Source: SOIL31 sp964636815
GTDB taxonomy: Bacteria; Babelota; Babeliae; Babelales; Vermiphilaceae
DNA: 64,000 bases
Direction: 5' to 3'
Assembly (NCBI GenBank): GCA_964636815.1
Contig: CAZWTF010000002.1
Span: forward strand, 113,555-177,554
Shown piece by piece: positions 50,641 to 58,542 of the stretch (positions are counted from its first letter, which is position 1; the number at the start of each line of letters is the position of its first letter). The position numbers and the translations under genes were made by a program. The notes beneath the pieces were generated by a model. The model had not been told where the DNA came from. It was given only the letters and a program-made list of their open reading frames with translations, and did no database searches.

Positions 50641-50699
50641 GTGCAGTTGATTCTAAAGACTTAGATATACCAACATTTATGCGGCAAAAAAACGACTAA
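50641..50699 (+). repeat. Direct repeat, copy 2: ftsZ 3' end remnant
   Basis: Codes for AVDSKDLDIPTFMRQKND and TAA, as at the end of ftsZ, with 3 mismatches in 59 bases. It is in the same frame as the Nif11 gene, separated by the TGA at 50625-50627 and the codons for VRAGR. The repeat pair encloses 2.04 kb with two accessory genes. Confidence 0.92.
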
Positions 50700-50703
50700 T
50701 AAA

Positions 50704-50742
50704 AAAATAGGCGCTCATTTACCGTAATTGAGCGCCTATTTT
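50704..50742. terminator. Bidirectional terminator after the ftsZ-tail copy
   Basis: AAAATAGGCGCTCA (50704-50717) pairs perfectly with TGAGCGCCTATTTT (50729-50742). It closes the Nif11 transcript and that of the convergent gene at 50750. Confidence 0.88.
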
Positions 50743-50749
50743 GTATATA

Positions 50750-51091
50750 TTAAAACTGATTTGATTTGATCTTGTTTATTGCGTTCTGCAATTCTGTTGA
50801 ACTATATGATCTCTTAGTTCTCAACAACAAGTCATAGTAAGCTTTCGTTCGGTCACCTGCTGTATCCATGTTGTCTTGCGCTCTTTTTATTTGCAGATCA
50901 GTACTATTACGATTTTGTAATACTTGATTGTATATGCTTATGTTTGCATAATATTCTTCAGCTGCTTGACGAGCTAAGGTAGAAACTTTGTCTCTTTGCG
51001 CATCAGTGAGCATTGCAAATATTTGAACAGATGCAAACAATGCGCTTGTCAGAATTACGCCTGTCATGAGTATGTTTTTTGTATTTTTCAT
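50750..51091 (-). CDS. Small secreted helical protein
   Basis: A 113-residue product with a signal peptide (about 1-26, ...SVQIFAM) and a hydrophilic helical rest, including LARQAAEEYYANISIYNQVL and a Lys/Arg-rich C-terminus. It contains no Cys after the signal. No family recognised. Monocistronic, with AAGGA-like ribosome site. Confidence 0.65.
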   Translation of the reverse strand: MKNTKNILMTGVILTSALFASVQIFAMLTDAQRDKVSTLARQAAEEYYANISIYNQVLQNRNSTDLQIKRAQDNMDTAGDRTKAYYDLLLRTKRSYSSTELQNAINKIKSNQF

Positions 51092-51333
51092 AAAAATTCC
51101 TTTTTTTTGATAGTAATATGTTAGATGTCACTTATAATCTTACCCAATGCGAATTCAGTTTGTAAATAGTTTTATAGTGAGAAAATGGTTTTAAATAAGC
51201 AATACATAGATTAAACGAACATGTTTTATTCTATTTGTCACGATTCGCTTTGGGCCTTTTTACGGAAATAGAGGGTTGTGGTATGATGGTTTATGTAAAC
51301 TCATCTAACATTCACAAAGTGAAGGAAATTATT

Positions 51334-52425
51334 ATGATGAAAAGACAAAAAAGCACTCTCCTAGCAGTACTTATGCTTGTATCATTAGGATGCAGCAATG
51401 CAACAGCAAAAGCGGATAATGATAGTTTTGTTGCAGGAATGTGTGCTGCAGGAGCTGCGTTACTTGGAATAGCAGGGACTGTTGCTCTGGTATGGTGTTG
51501 TTCAGAGACTGATGATCAGTTGATTGCGCGTGTAGATGCGCAGTATCGCGATGTATTGGGGCGCTATCAAGATGATGTGGTTTATTTGAATCGTGTCATA
51601 AAAGCGTATGGTGCTGGTTCAGAATCAACATTGCATGAATTTGCTACCTATGTGTGGAATAAGAATTTTACTCAACAAGATTATCGTTCAAGTGTTTGGA
51701 CAGTAAAAAACAGTTTGCAATCATCGGTTCAGACTCTACGTAAACGAGTGAATAAGTTGCAAAACAAATGTCTTAAGGGGCAGGAGTTTCATACATTTCA
51801 TCAAATGCATCAATTGTTGAAACATTCTGAAGAATTACTATCAAATATTACATGGCTTACAGATGTTCTTGAAACGTATAAGGCGTATTTTAAGTTATAT
51901 GACGCAATTGATGTAGTACGTTCAAAATATTTTCATGAAATTAGTATTCTTGAATCTGAACGCTATTCAACAGAAATGGAAATTAAGCGTTCTATTTTAA
52001 ATCGTGATAACGGTCAGTATGCATTCCGTACATTTGTGATCAACATTAAATCTGATATTAGTAAGTTAGAATCAAACATACATGCGCTTGGGCATAATTT
52101 TGTCGCTAAAAGGCAATATGCACAGATGTTACTGAATTATATGATTACCATAAAAAATATTGTGGTAAACGATCCTCGTTATCAACAAGAGTTGTATGAG
52201 TGGGAACAAGCAGAATTGCAACGTATGCGTATTGAAACAGAAAGAATGCGTGCGCAAGCAGAGCAAGACCGTGCATGGGCTGAAAGAAGAAAAGTTGATG
52301 CAATGCGTGAACAAAATAGAATTGCTGCGGAACGCAATCGTATTGAGCGAGAGAGATTGTATAATGAACGTCAGCAATGTCATGATAACATTGATGTAAA
52401 GGTGAATATTGAATTTGTTATATAA
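51334..52425 (+). CDS. Secreted coiled-coil protein, possible lipoprotein
   Basis: The start is placed at the ATG ATG of 51334, which follows AAGGAAATT; the earlier in-frame ATG at 51235 would put 33 odd residues before a clear signal peptide. The product of about 363 residues has a signal (MMKRQKSTLLAVLMLVSLGC) with a Cys that could be a lipobox site although the pattern is not ideal, a hydrophobic Gly/Ala segment right after, and a long helical body. The last 75 residues are a charged coiled coil dominated by Arg, Glu, Ala and Gln (RMRAQAEQDRAWAERRK). No family recognised. Strong terminator follows. Confidence 0.65.
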   Translation: MMKRQKSTLLAVLMLVSLGCSNATAKADNDSFVAGMCAAGAALLGIAGTVALVWCCSETDDQLIARVDAQYRDVLGRYQDDVVYLNRVIKAYGAGSESTLHEFATYVWNKNFTQQDYRSSVWTVKNSLQSSVQTLRKRVNKLQNKCLKGQEFHTFHQMHQLLKHSEELLSNITWLTDVLETYKAYFKLYDAIDVVRSKYFHEISILESERYSTEMEIKRSILNRDNGQYAFRTFVINIKSDISKLESNIHALGHNFVAKRQYAQMLLNYMITIKNIVVNDPRYQQELYEWEQAELQRMRIETERMRAQAEQDRAWAERRKVDAMREQNRIAAERNRIERERLYNERQQCHDNIDVKVNIEFVI

Positions 52426-52447
52426 GTAATAAATTTACTAATTTTTT

Positions 52448-52481
52448 AAGAAGAGCTGGATTATTCCAGCTCTTCTTTTTT
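52448..52481 (+). terminator. Terminator of the coiled-coil protein gene
   Basis: AAGAAGAGCTGGA (52448-52460) pairs perfectly with TCCAGCTCTTCTT (52465-52477), then a T run. Confidence 0.88.
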
Positions 52482-52500
52482 GATAATACTACACTTCTTT

Positions 52501-52538
52501 CATACCCAATATTTACTGCGTTTCTATTGGGACCCATG
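52501..52538 (-). repeat. Family A palindromic element, copy 8
   Basis: Minus strand: CATGGGTCCCAATAG, a middle, then TATTGGGTATG. CCCAATA pairs with TATTGGG. It has lost one G of each run but keeps the spacing. It lies upstream of 52627. Confidence 0.6.
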
Positions 52539-52626
52539 TAAGAAAGATTAAAATTAATATGCAATTTAGACGTTCTTTGGTACTTTATCTGCATATTAAT
52601 TTTAACATCCTTAGGAGGAGCACGGT

Positions 52627-53463
52627 ATGAGTATCAATAAAACAATAGTGTATCTTTTTGCTATGGCGATAAGTGTAACGTTATCTGCAATGGAATTGCA
52701 AAATTCACAAGAATTAACTACATCACAATCACGGCAGTCACCAGGATTGATGCAATATGTAGGTAGTTGTCTTTCGAGTAGTTATAATACGGTTAATAAT
52801 TATTTATCCGATGAAGCCGCTTTTATAAAATTAGGCTGGCCGCCTTCAAATATTGATGCTCAAAAAGAATTGAAAGATACATTAATTATTTATCAAAAGG
52901 TGAATAATGCTGTGCAAAACAATCTATTTTATCAGGAATTTGAGAACGATTATATTACCATCAATAATCGCCAAGGTTATTGTCAACGAGTACTGAAAGC
53001 GCTTTCTAAGCATCCTCAAGCTGTTGAATTGGCGTTATTTTGTTTAAAACATCATAAACCAGCTATGAATTTTTTTGATTTAACTAGATTTGGAACTTTT
53101 GTAAAAAAAGAGTTAGAAAAATCGCAGAAAGTTGGTGCGGAATTTTCAAAATTGACTATTTTACCAGAAGAAACTAATCAATTATTAGATCAATTATATG
53201 AACAAACTCTTGTTGTAAAAAATCATTCAAAAGATGTAGGGCAACAAAAAGAAGAAGAAGAAAAAAAGAAAAAAGAACAAGAAGAGCTAAAGAAGAAAGA
53301 AGAAGAGCGAAAGAAAAAAGAACAAGAAGAAGCAGATAGATTAGAAAAAGAAGATAAAAAGAAAAAAGAAAAAGAAGAAGAAGATAAAAAGAAATTAGAA
53401 GAAGAGAGAAAACGTAAAGAAGAAGAAAATAAAAAAGAGCAAAAAAAGAACGGTAAAAAATGA
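52627..53463 (+). CDS. Secreted protein with a long Lys/Glu coiled-coil tail
   Basis: The 278-residue product has a signal peptide (about 1-21, ...VTLSAM), a helical globular part (about 25-195) and a tail of about 75 residues made almost only of Lys and Glu (about 203-278), coded by AGAAG/AAAAAG-rich DNA. Such tails form single alpha helices or coiled coils. TAGGAGGAG precedes the ATG, a very strong ribosome site. The stop overlaps the gpmI start (ATGA), so gpmI is translationally coupled to this gene, an odd partnership for a glycolytic enzyme. Confidence 0.7.
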   Translation: MSINKTIVYLFAMAISVTLSAMELQNSQELTTSQSRQSPGLMQYVGSCLSSSYNTVNNYLSDEAAFIKLGWPPSNIDAQKELKDTLIIYQKVNNAVQNNLFYQEFENDYITINNRQGYCQRVLKALSKHPQAVELALFCLKHHKPAMNFFDLTRFGTFVKKELEKSQKVGAEFSKLTILPEETNQLLDQLYEQTLVVKNHSKDVGQQKEEEEKKKKEQEELKKKEEERKKKEQEEADRLEKEDKKKKEKEEEDKKKLEEERKRKEEENKKEQKKNGKK

Positions 53464-55022
53464 AGAAAATCTATCCAGTTGCTCTTGTTATTCTTGATGG
53501 TTTTGGATATTCCAGAGAAACAAAACATAACGCCATTGCACATGCGCATATGCCACACTTTAATCAGTGGTGGCAGCAATATCCGCATGCAATTATAAAA
53601 GCAGCAGGGACAGCAGTTGGATTGCCTGATAATTGGATTGGTAATTCTGAAGTTGGGCATTTGACGATTGGTGCAGGGCGTGTTATCAAGCAGCCAATGA
53701 CAATATGGATGGAAAGTATTAAAAATGGTTCTTTTGCGCGCAACAAAACATTACTTGCAAGTTTTGAAGAATTGAAAAAAAATGGCGGTGCATTGCATAT
53801 TATTGGATTGTTGTCTGATGCAGGTGTGCATGCGCATGAAGCACAAATATATGCATCAATTGCTGCAGCTGTTGATGCAGGTTTAAAAATGATTGTTGTG
53901 CATCCTATTTTGGATGGCCGAGATGTTGCACCACGATCAGCATATACATATTTAGAACAATTAACGCGGTTTATTAAACATTGTAACCATGATGGGAATA
54001 AGCCGCGTGTTATTATTGGCTCTGTGCAAGGCCGTTTTTATGCGATGGATCGTGATAACAATTGGGATCGCATAGAAAAAAGCTATCGCATGTTGACTGA
54101 ACTCTCTACTTGCCAACTGGGGTCCCCATCGAAAGGGACTGAAGATGGGGTTAAAAAATTTCTTGAACATAATTATATGCAAAACATCACCGATGAATTT
54201 ATTCCACCAATGCAACTTGATGCGGCGGGAGAAATAAACAATGGTGATGGTATATTTTTTTGTAATGTAAGACCTGATCGTGCACGTGAATTAACGATGG
54301 CTTTTACACAAAAAGATTTTGCTGCATTTATTCGGAAACCACTGAATTTAACTTTTTTTATGACGCCTGTTGCGTATGACAAAAGTATTTCTACAACAGT
54401 GTTGTTTCCTAGAGACCCTGTACACAATACATTAAAAGATGTTTTGGCGAGTGATGGAAAAACAATTTTTGCTATTGCTGAAACAGAAAAATATGCGCAT
54501 GTGACTTATTTTTTTAGAGGGGAAAATGAGGAGCCTGTTGCTACAGAAACACGAGATATAATACCATCTATTGTTGCAAAAAATTATGTTGGTCATCCGA
54601 AAATGTCAGCGGAATTAATTACCGATTCAGTGCTCAATTCCTTAAACAATGATGCAAAGGATTTTTATCTGATTAATTATGCAAACGCTGACATGGTTGG
54701 GCATTCAGGAGATTTTGATGCAACGGTAAAAGCAGTTGAATGTCTGGATCAACAGTTACAACGGTTGTATGAAGTTATTGTACAGAAAATGGGTGGGACA
54801 TTGTATATCACTTCTGATCATGGCAAAGCGGAAAAGATGTGGGATGAAAATTTACAACAACCATGTACTGCACATACAAACAATTCTGTGCCATTTATTA
54901 TGATTTCTAATGATGTAAAAAATAGAGATGAACGATTACCAGTTCATGAATTAGCAGATTTAGCACCATATATTTTGGCCAATTTGGGAAGTAATGTTCC
55001 TGCAGAAATGATGAAATTATAA
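53460..55022 (+). CDS. gpmI: 2,3-bisphosphoglycerate-independent phosphoglycerate mutase, with palindrome insertion
   Basis: A 520-residue metalloenzyme that interconverts 3- and 2-phosphoglycerate in glycolysis. Metal and catalytic motifs: LVILDGFGYS (about 8-17), the phosphoserine in GNSEVGHLTIGAG (about 60-72), HPILDGRDVAPRSA, YAMDRDNNWDR, and the C-terminal ADMVGHSGD and TSDHGKAEKM. A family A palindrome lies in frame (about residues 219-233, QLGSPSKGTEDG), between the conserved DR...SYR helix and TDEF, where other enzymes have a shorter loop. The gene end overlaps the convergent 54944 gene by 79 bases. Confidence 0.95.
   Translation: MKKIYPVALVILDGFGYSRETKHNAIAHAHMPHFNQWWQQYPHAIIKAAGTAVGLPDNWIGNSEVGHLTIGAGRVIKQPMTIWMESIKNGSFARNKTLLASFEELKKNGGALHIIGLLSDAGVHAHEAQIYASIAAAVDAGLKMIVVHPILDGRDVAPRSAYTYLEQLTRFIKHCNHDGNKPRVIIGSVQGRFYAMDRDNNWDRIEKSYRMLTELSTCQLGSPSKGTEDGVKKFLEHNYMQNITDEFIPPMQLDAAGEINNGDGIFFCNVRPDRARELTMAFTQKDFAAFIRKPLNLTFFMTPVAYDKSISTTVLFPRDPVHNTLKDVLASDGKTIFAIAETEKYAHVTYFFRGENEEPVATETRDIIPSIVAKNYVGHPKMSAELITDSVLNSLNNDAKDFYLINYANADMVGHSGDFDATVKAVECLDQQLQRLYEVIVQKMGGTLYITSDHGKAEKMWDENLQQPCTAHTNNSVPFIMISNDVKNRDERLPVHELADLAPYILANLGSNVPAEMMKL
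54117..54158 (+). repeat. Family A palindromic element inside gpmI, copy 9
   Basis: CTGGGGTCCCCATCG, a middle, then CTGAAGATGGGGTTAAAAA. It shares GGGGTCCCCATC and TTGAAGATGGGGTTAA-like ends and the exact 32-base spacing with copy 4, which is intergenic. The 42 bases equal 14 codons and do not break the frame. Confidence 0.8.
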
Positions 55023-55936
55023 TTTTTTTGTGTATCAATCCATTCAAGCATTTTCCAGCATGCATTAATTATACAGACTACTGTATATTCTTCCTTTGTA
55101 AAATTATAATAATCAGGAATAAGTTGTCTCATAGCGAATGCAGTATGAGGACTGTTAAGACATGCGAAAAATATGGGTAATTTATTTTTGCATATACTTT
55201 GTAATGCCATAAGTTTTGGTTCAAAGTTTATTTGAATCAATGGATCAATTCCAGCAATAAAATGTGGAATAACGGGTGCACCTTGAGCGATTTCTTCTGC
55301 AATACAGGCACAGATGGCATTTTGGTGAATATCTGATAGTGTTAAAAATTTATTTTCATTAATGACAATATCTATAGCTATTGTAGGCAAAGATGGTTTT
55401 AAGTATATATCGTTAGGTATTGAGCTTTTTACATCATAAAGCGGTACCTTATTGTCTTTACGTATTGTTATTCTCTGCGGATGAATATCGTTAAATTTCA
55501 ATTTTTCTGAAAGAACATCACGTATGTTTTTTTGGATAGTCATATCATGATATGTACCTGAGAATGGAATAAGCAGGTTGTTTTGATATTCATATAATGT
55601 ATCTATTATTTTTGTATGATATGTAGATTTTGTTGGTGTATTGATATTGTGGGTATTTTGTATATCAACAAGTAGATTGCATATTTGAGAGATAAAATCT
55701 TCATGAGACTGTTGAAGTATCTGATGTAGTTGATTTTGTGTTTGTTCAAAAGATTGTGTGGATGAATTTCTTAAATTATTTTGTTGCTCAAGAATATATT
55801 GTTCATAGTCTTTGCGTATGTGTAAGTATTCATCTTGGTATGTTTTTTTTTGTTGATCCATGCAGAGTATGTACGATGAAATACACAAAAAAGACAGTTG
55901 TAAGCTAAATTTTGTTGTATTATTCATAATTTTCAT
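54944..55936 (-). CDS. Hypothetical secreted protein
   Basis: A 330-residue product with a signal peptide (about 8-25, ...SYILCM), a Gln-rich coiled-coil part (about 30-90) and a globular rest. A 'RITIRKDNKVPLYDVKSSIP' strand region and 'TIAIDIVINENKFLTLSDIHQNAICACI' (two shorter motifs: AIDIVINENKF and HQNAICACIAEE) suggest an alpha/beta enzyme-like fold, perhaps a peptidase-like His/Glu arrangement, but I recognise no family. Its last 26 codons overlap the 3' end of gpmI on the other strand. Codon use in the overlap is the same as elsewhere, so I keep the full frame. Confidence 0.65.
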   Translation of the reverse strand: MKIMNNTTKFSLQLSFLCISSYILCMDQQKKTYQDEYLHIRKDYEQYILEQQNNLRNSSTQSFEQTQNQLHQILQQSHEDFISQICNLLVDIQNTHNINTPTKSTYHTKIIDTLYEYQNNLLIPFSGTYHDMTIQKNIRDVLSEKLKFNDIHPQRITIRKDNKVPLYDVKSSIPNDIYLKPSLPTIAIDIVINENKFLTLSDIHQNAICACIAEEIAQGAPVIPHFIAGIDPLIQINFEPKLMALQSICKNKLPIFFACLNSPHTAFAMRQLIPDYYNFTKEEYTVVCIINACWKMLEWIDTQKNYNFIISAGTLLPKLAKIYGAKSANS

Positions 55937-55954
55937 CAGGTAATAATGGAGTTT

Positions 55955-56530
55955 TTATTTTTCTGGCCAGTATTCAAAGAAAACGTATCCATTATCATCA
56001 AATTTTTCTCTAAAGCCAAGTTCTTTATACACACGTTGTGCAGGTAGATTGCTGACGCGTGTCCATAATGCAATATGTGTTGCCCCAATATTAAACATTT
56101 GTTGCATAGCATATTTTGCTAATAGTTTACCGTATCCTTTTCCACGAAATTCATGCGCAACAGCTAAGAAAAGTATTCTACCTTCTTGTGCATTTTCCAT
56201 AAAATATGCAGTGAATCCGGCTAATTTATTTTCTTGATAAAGTACTTTGATATGTAGTGATCCAAAATGCATAGGGTTAGCATCAGGTGTGCGGTGTTTC
56301 AGCATAAAGGCCGGTGAAGATTCTTCACTTGCAAGTAACCAATACCAATTTTGATGGAATATATCCATGATTGCTTGTGTGTCGCGTGTTGGATTAAAAT
56401 CGTAGATTGGGCCTTGAGATGTTTGTTGTTTTGTTTGGTGAATATAAAGGCCAATTCCACTACATGTTGCAAGGGTGATACTGAGCAATAAAATTATTTT
56501 TCTTGTGCGTGCGTTCATCTTATCTTTCAT
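55955..56530 (-). CDS. Membrane-anchored or secreted GNAT N-acetyltransferase, paralogue 1
   Basis: A 191-residue protein with an N-terminal hydrophobic segment (about 10-30) followed by a GNAT domain. The acetyl-CoA loop is RGKGYGKLL (about 130-138) after a beta strand ILFLAVAHEF; the C-terminal strand reads LGFREKFDDNGYVFFEY. GNATs transfer acetyl groups to amines. An exported GNAT is odd since acetyl-CoA is cytoplasmic. The start overlaps the truA stop by 11 bases, and an ATG four codons later is possible. It is paralogous to 57270 on the other side of truA (shared 'FNPTRDTQ' and 'NPQRDTQ' after the signal). Confidence 0.75.
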   Translation of the reverse strand: MKDKMNARTRKIILLLSITLATCSGIGLYIHQTKQQTSQGPIYDFNPTRDTQAIMDIFHQNWYWLLASEESSPAFMLKHRTPDANPMHFGSLHIKVLYQENKLAGFTAYFMENAQEGRILFLAVAHEFRGKGYGKLLAKYAMQQMFNIGATHIALWTRVSNLPAQRVYKELGFREKFDDNGYVFFEYWPEK

Positions 56531-57266
56531 ATCTAATTTTATACAGCATTAATCCTTGCGCAGGTGCATTGGGTAATGTATGCCGGGGATTACATGCCGC
56601 CATTATTTTTTGTAATGATTCTAAAGTATGCCCATTTTTTGATGCAACCGCTAGGCTTGCTCCAACAATGCGTCTAATCATATGACGTAAAAATTTTTGT
56701 CCTTTTACCGTGATGCGGTACGCTTTGTAGCGTGGTAAATAATCGAGTGTTATGTTATCAATGGTGCGAACAGTATTTTCACGTAAATCTTCACTGCTTT
56801 TAAATGAGCAGAAATCATGCGTACCAACAAAAAACTGCAATGCGTTTTTTAAGATACCAAAATCTATTTTATAAGGATAAAAAGAACCATATCTTTGTGT
56901 AAATGGTAATGGTCGTTCGGTAAAAAAATGATAGTGATATGTTTTTTGCAAGACGTTATGAAATGGGCTGAAAGAATCATCAACAAGCTCCATGGAGCGG
57001 ATAGAAATGTCTGCTGGCAAACTGTTATTCCATGCCCACATCAGATGTTCTGGTGTCAGTTTTAAATCTGTTTTGATGCGTACAACTTGCCCTAAGGCAT
57101 GAACGCCTGCATCTGTACGTGATGCACCTAACACTTTGATATCGGATTTAAATACGCGTTTAAACGTTTTATTTAATGTTCCAGCAATGGATGGTTTTTC
57201 TGGCAATGCCTGCCAACCAAAATAGTCTGTACCATCATATGCTATGATTAATTTATATGTTTTCAT
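56520..57266 (-). CDS. truA: tRNA pseudouridine(38-40) synthase
   Basis: A 248-residue enzyme that modifies positions 38-40 of the tRNA anticodon arm. The catalytic Asp is in SRTDAGVHALGQV (about 50-62); YDGTDYFGWQ at the start, FHNVLQKTYHYHF and the late FLRHMIRRIVG motif are intact. Length is normal. Curiously it lies between two related secreted GNAT genes, with overlap on one side and 4 bases on the other. Confidence 0.95.
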   Translation of the reverse strand: MKTYKLIIAYDGTDYFGWQALPEKPSIAGTLNKTFKRVFKSDIKVLGASRTDAGVHALGQVVRIKTDLKLTPEHLMWAWNNSLPADISIRSMELVDDSFSPFHNVLQKTYHYHFFTERPLPFTQRYGSFYPYKIDFGILKNALQFFVGTHDFCSFKSSEDLRENTVRTIDNITLDYLPRYKAYRITVKGQKFLRHMIRRIVGASLAVASKNGHTLESLQKIMAACNPRHTLPNAPAQGLMLYKIRYER

Positions 57267-57269
57267 ATG

Positions 57270-57836
57270 TTATAGATGTACTTTATTTTTTTGTATTTGT
57301 ATGAGATGAGATAAAGCGGATTGAATAGTAGAGGTATTGTGTTCGAGATAAATACAGCCATACAATGTATCAGTTTCTTTAAATCCATTTTTTTTATAAA
57401 GATGTAAAGCCGAAGAATTATCTGTTGTCGTGCATATTTTAATAGATTTGATGTTTTTACGATGTAAGTCTTTTATGGCATGTTTTAATAATTTTTCACC
57501 GTATCCTTTGTTGCGGAATTTCTGTTCAATGGCCAAAGATCGTATACGTTTGAGTTCTGAATCATATTTAACAAAACCAGCAAACTGATTGTTTTCATGT
57601 AATACTTTTATTGTGCAATGAGGGTTGTTGTAGCAATCTTGGATATGTGTTTCAGGATTGTAGACTGCAAGCCAATGACGTTCTTTATTATAAAGGTTTA
57701 TTGTTGATTGTGTGTCGCGTTGAGGGTTAAATGTAGAGATCGAGCATTGTTGAGTGGTTCGTTTTTCGCTAGTGAATGCAATACATGGAATGCATAGAGT
57801 CAATGTAATGAGTAATAGTTTTTTATATACAGTCAC
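57270..57836 (-). CDS. Secreted GNAT N-acetyltransferase, paralogue 2
   Basis: The GTG at 57834-57836 is taken as start because a GGGGG ribosome site lies about eight bases before it and it opens a signal peptide (MTVYKKLLLITLTLCIPCIA); the upstream TTG at 57863 has no ribosome site. The product of about 188 residues has the GNAT loop RNKGYGEKLLKHA and the last strand KKNGFKETDTLYGCIYLE. It shares the post-signal motif 'FNPQRDTQ' with the other GNAT. The signal suggests export, perhaps to act on host proteins using host acetyl-CoA; inference only. Confidence 0.73.
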   Translation of the reverse strand: MTVYKKLLLITLTLCIPCIAFTSEKRTTQQCSISTFNPQRDTQSTINLYNKERHWLAVYNPETHIQDCYNNPHCTIKVLHENNQFAGFVKYDSELKRIRSLAIEQKFRNKGYGEKLLKHAIKDLHRKNIKSIKICTTTDNSSALHLYKKNGFKETDTLYGCIYLEHNTSTIQSALSHLIQIQKNKVHL

Positions 57837-57940
57837 TTTGAAACCCCCAAAATATGTAAACAAAAGTATATTTACTTTTCACGTATAAGCTTATCAAATA
57901 AGTTACATGCTGTAAAAAGGGTATAAAAACATCAATGAGA

Positions 57941-57990
57941 TTGATAAATAAAAAAAACCCGGAATCTCCAGGGCTTTTTTTATTTATCAA
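57941..57990 (-). terminator. Strong terminator of the 58003 gene
   Basis: TTGATAAATAAAAAAA (57941-57956) pairs perfectly with TTTTTTTATTTATCAA (57975-57990), enclosing an inner CCCGGA/TCCAGGG stem. It ends the minus-strand transcript at 58003 with a U-rich arm. Confidence 0.85.
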
Positions 57991-58002
57991 GAAAAAACTA
58001 AT

Positions 58003-58425
58003 TTATTGATTCGAACTTGTCCATGGACGCATAAAATAGAAGTATGATGCAATACTTGCGGTTATTACAAATGCCGCTGCAGCTGTGGCCATAGTTCTTA
58101 TGTTTGAAAAGTATGATGTATTTTGATCTGTTCCTGCTTGTTCTGTGCTTTGTTTTAACTGCTCGATAGCTTTTGTTTTATTTGCAATAGTGTCTTCAGT
58201 GTTCACTATATTGATTAATTGATCGGATAAATCATGATTGGTAGCGTATGTTGATTCCATCCAACGAGCAAGTTGTAAAGCAGCGGCTTTAGGGACTTTT
58301 TTTAGTCCACTGATAAAATTTAAGAGGTTTGTGTCATCTTGTGTTTGAGGTTCAGATGCATTGACTGATGATCCTGATATAAAACTAAAAGTAGCTATCA
58401 TTAATAACTTTTTTGAAATACGCAT
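58003..58425 (-). CDS. Small secreted protein with C-terminal membrane anchor
   Basis: A 140-residue product with a signal peptide (about 1-23, ...SSVNA), a helical middle and a hydrophobic segment near the C-terminus (about 112-131, AAAAFVITASIASYFYFM). Exposed helices between signal and anchor would lie outside the membrane. No family recognised. Monocistronic, strong terminator. Confidence 0.65.
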   Translation of the reverse strand: MRISKKLLMIATFSFISGSSVNASEPQTQDDTNLLNFISGLKKVPKAAALQLARWMESTYATNHDLSDQLINIVNTEDTIANKTKAIEQLKQSTEQAGTDQNTSYFSNIRTMATAAAAFVITASIASYFYFMRPWTSSNQ

Positions 58426-58493
58426 AATACCCCCTTTTTGATTATTATTCGTCTACTAGTTTATGAGTTTAATTGCTAGTAAATCAATAGAAA

Positions 58494-58520
58494 AAGGGTG
58501 ACTCCATAGGAATCACCCTT
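58494..58520 (-). terminator. Terminator of the rpsF-rpsR transcript
   Basis: AAGGGTGA (58494-58501) pairs perfectly with TCACCCTT (58513-58520), with inner CTCC/GGAA partly pairing; on the minus strand it ends in TTTTTC. Confidence 0.8.
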
Positions 58521-58542
58521 AAAATATCAAAAAACAAAGGTC

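Noticed and set aside
53223..53660. Phe/Ser-rich minus-strand open frame
   Set aside because: Antisense of the Lys/Glu tail (GAA/AAA codons) and the gpmI start; low complexity, no start signals.
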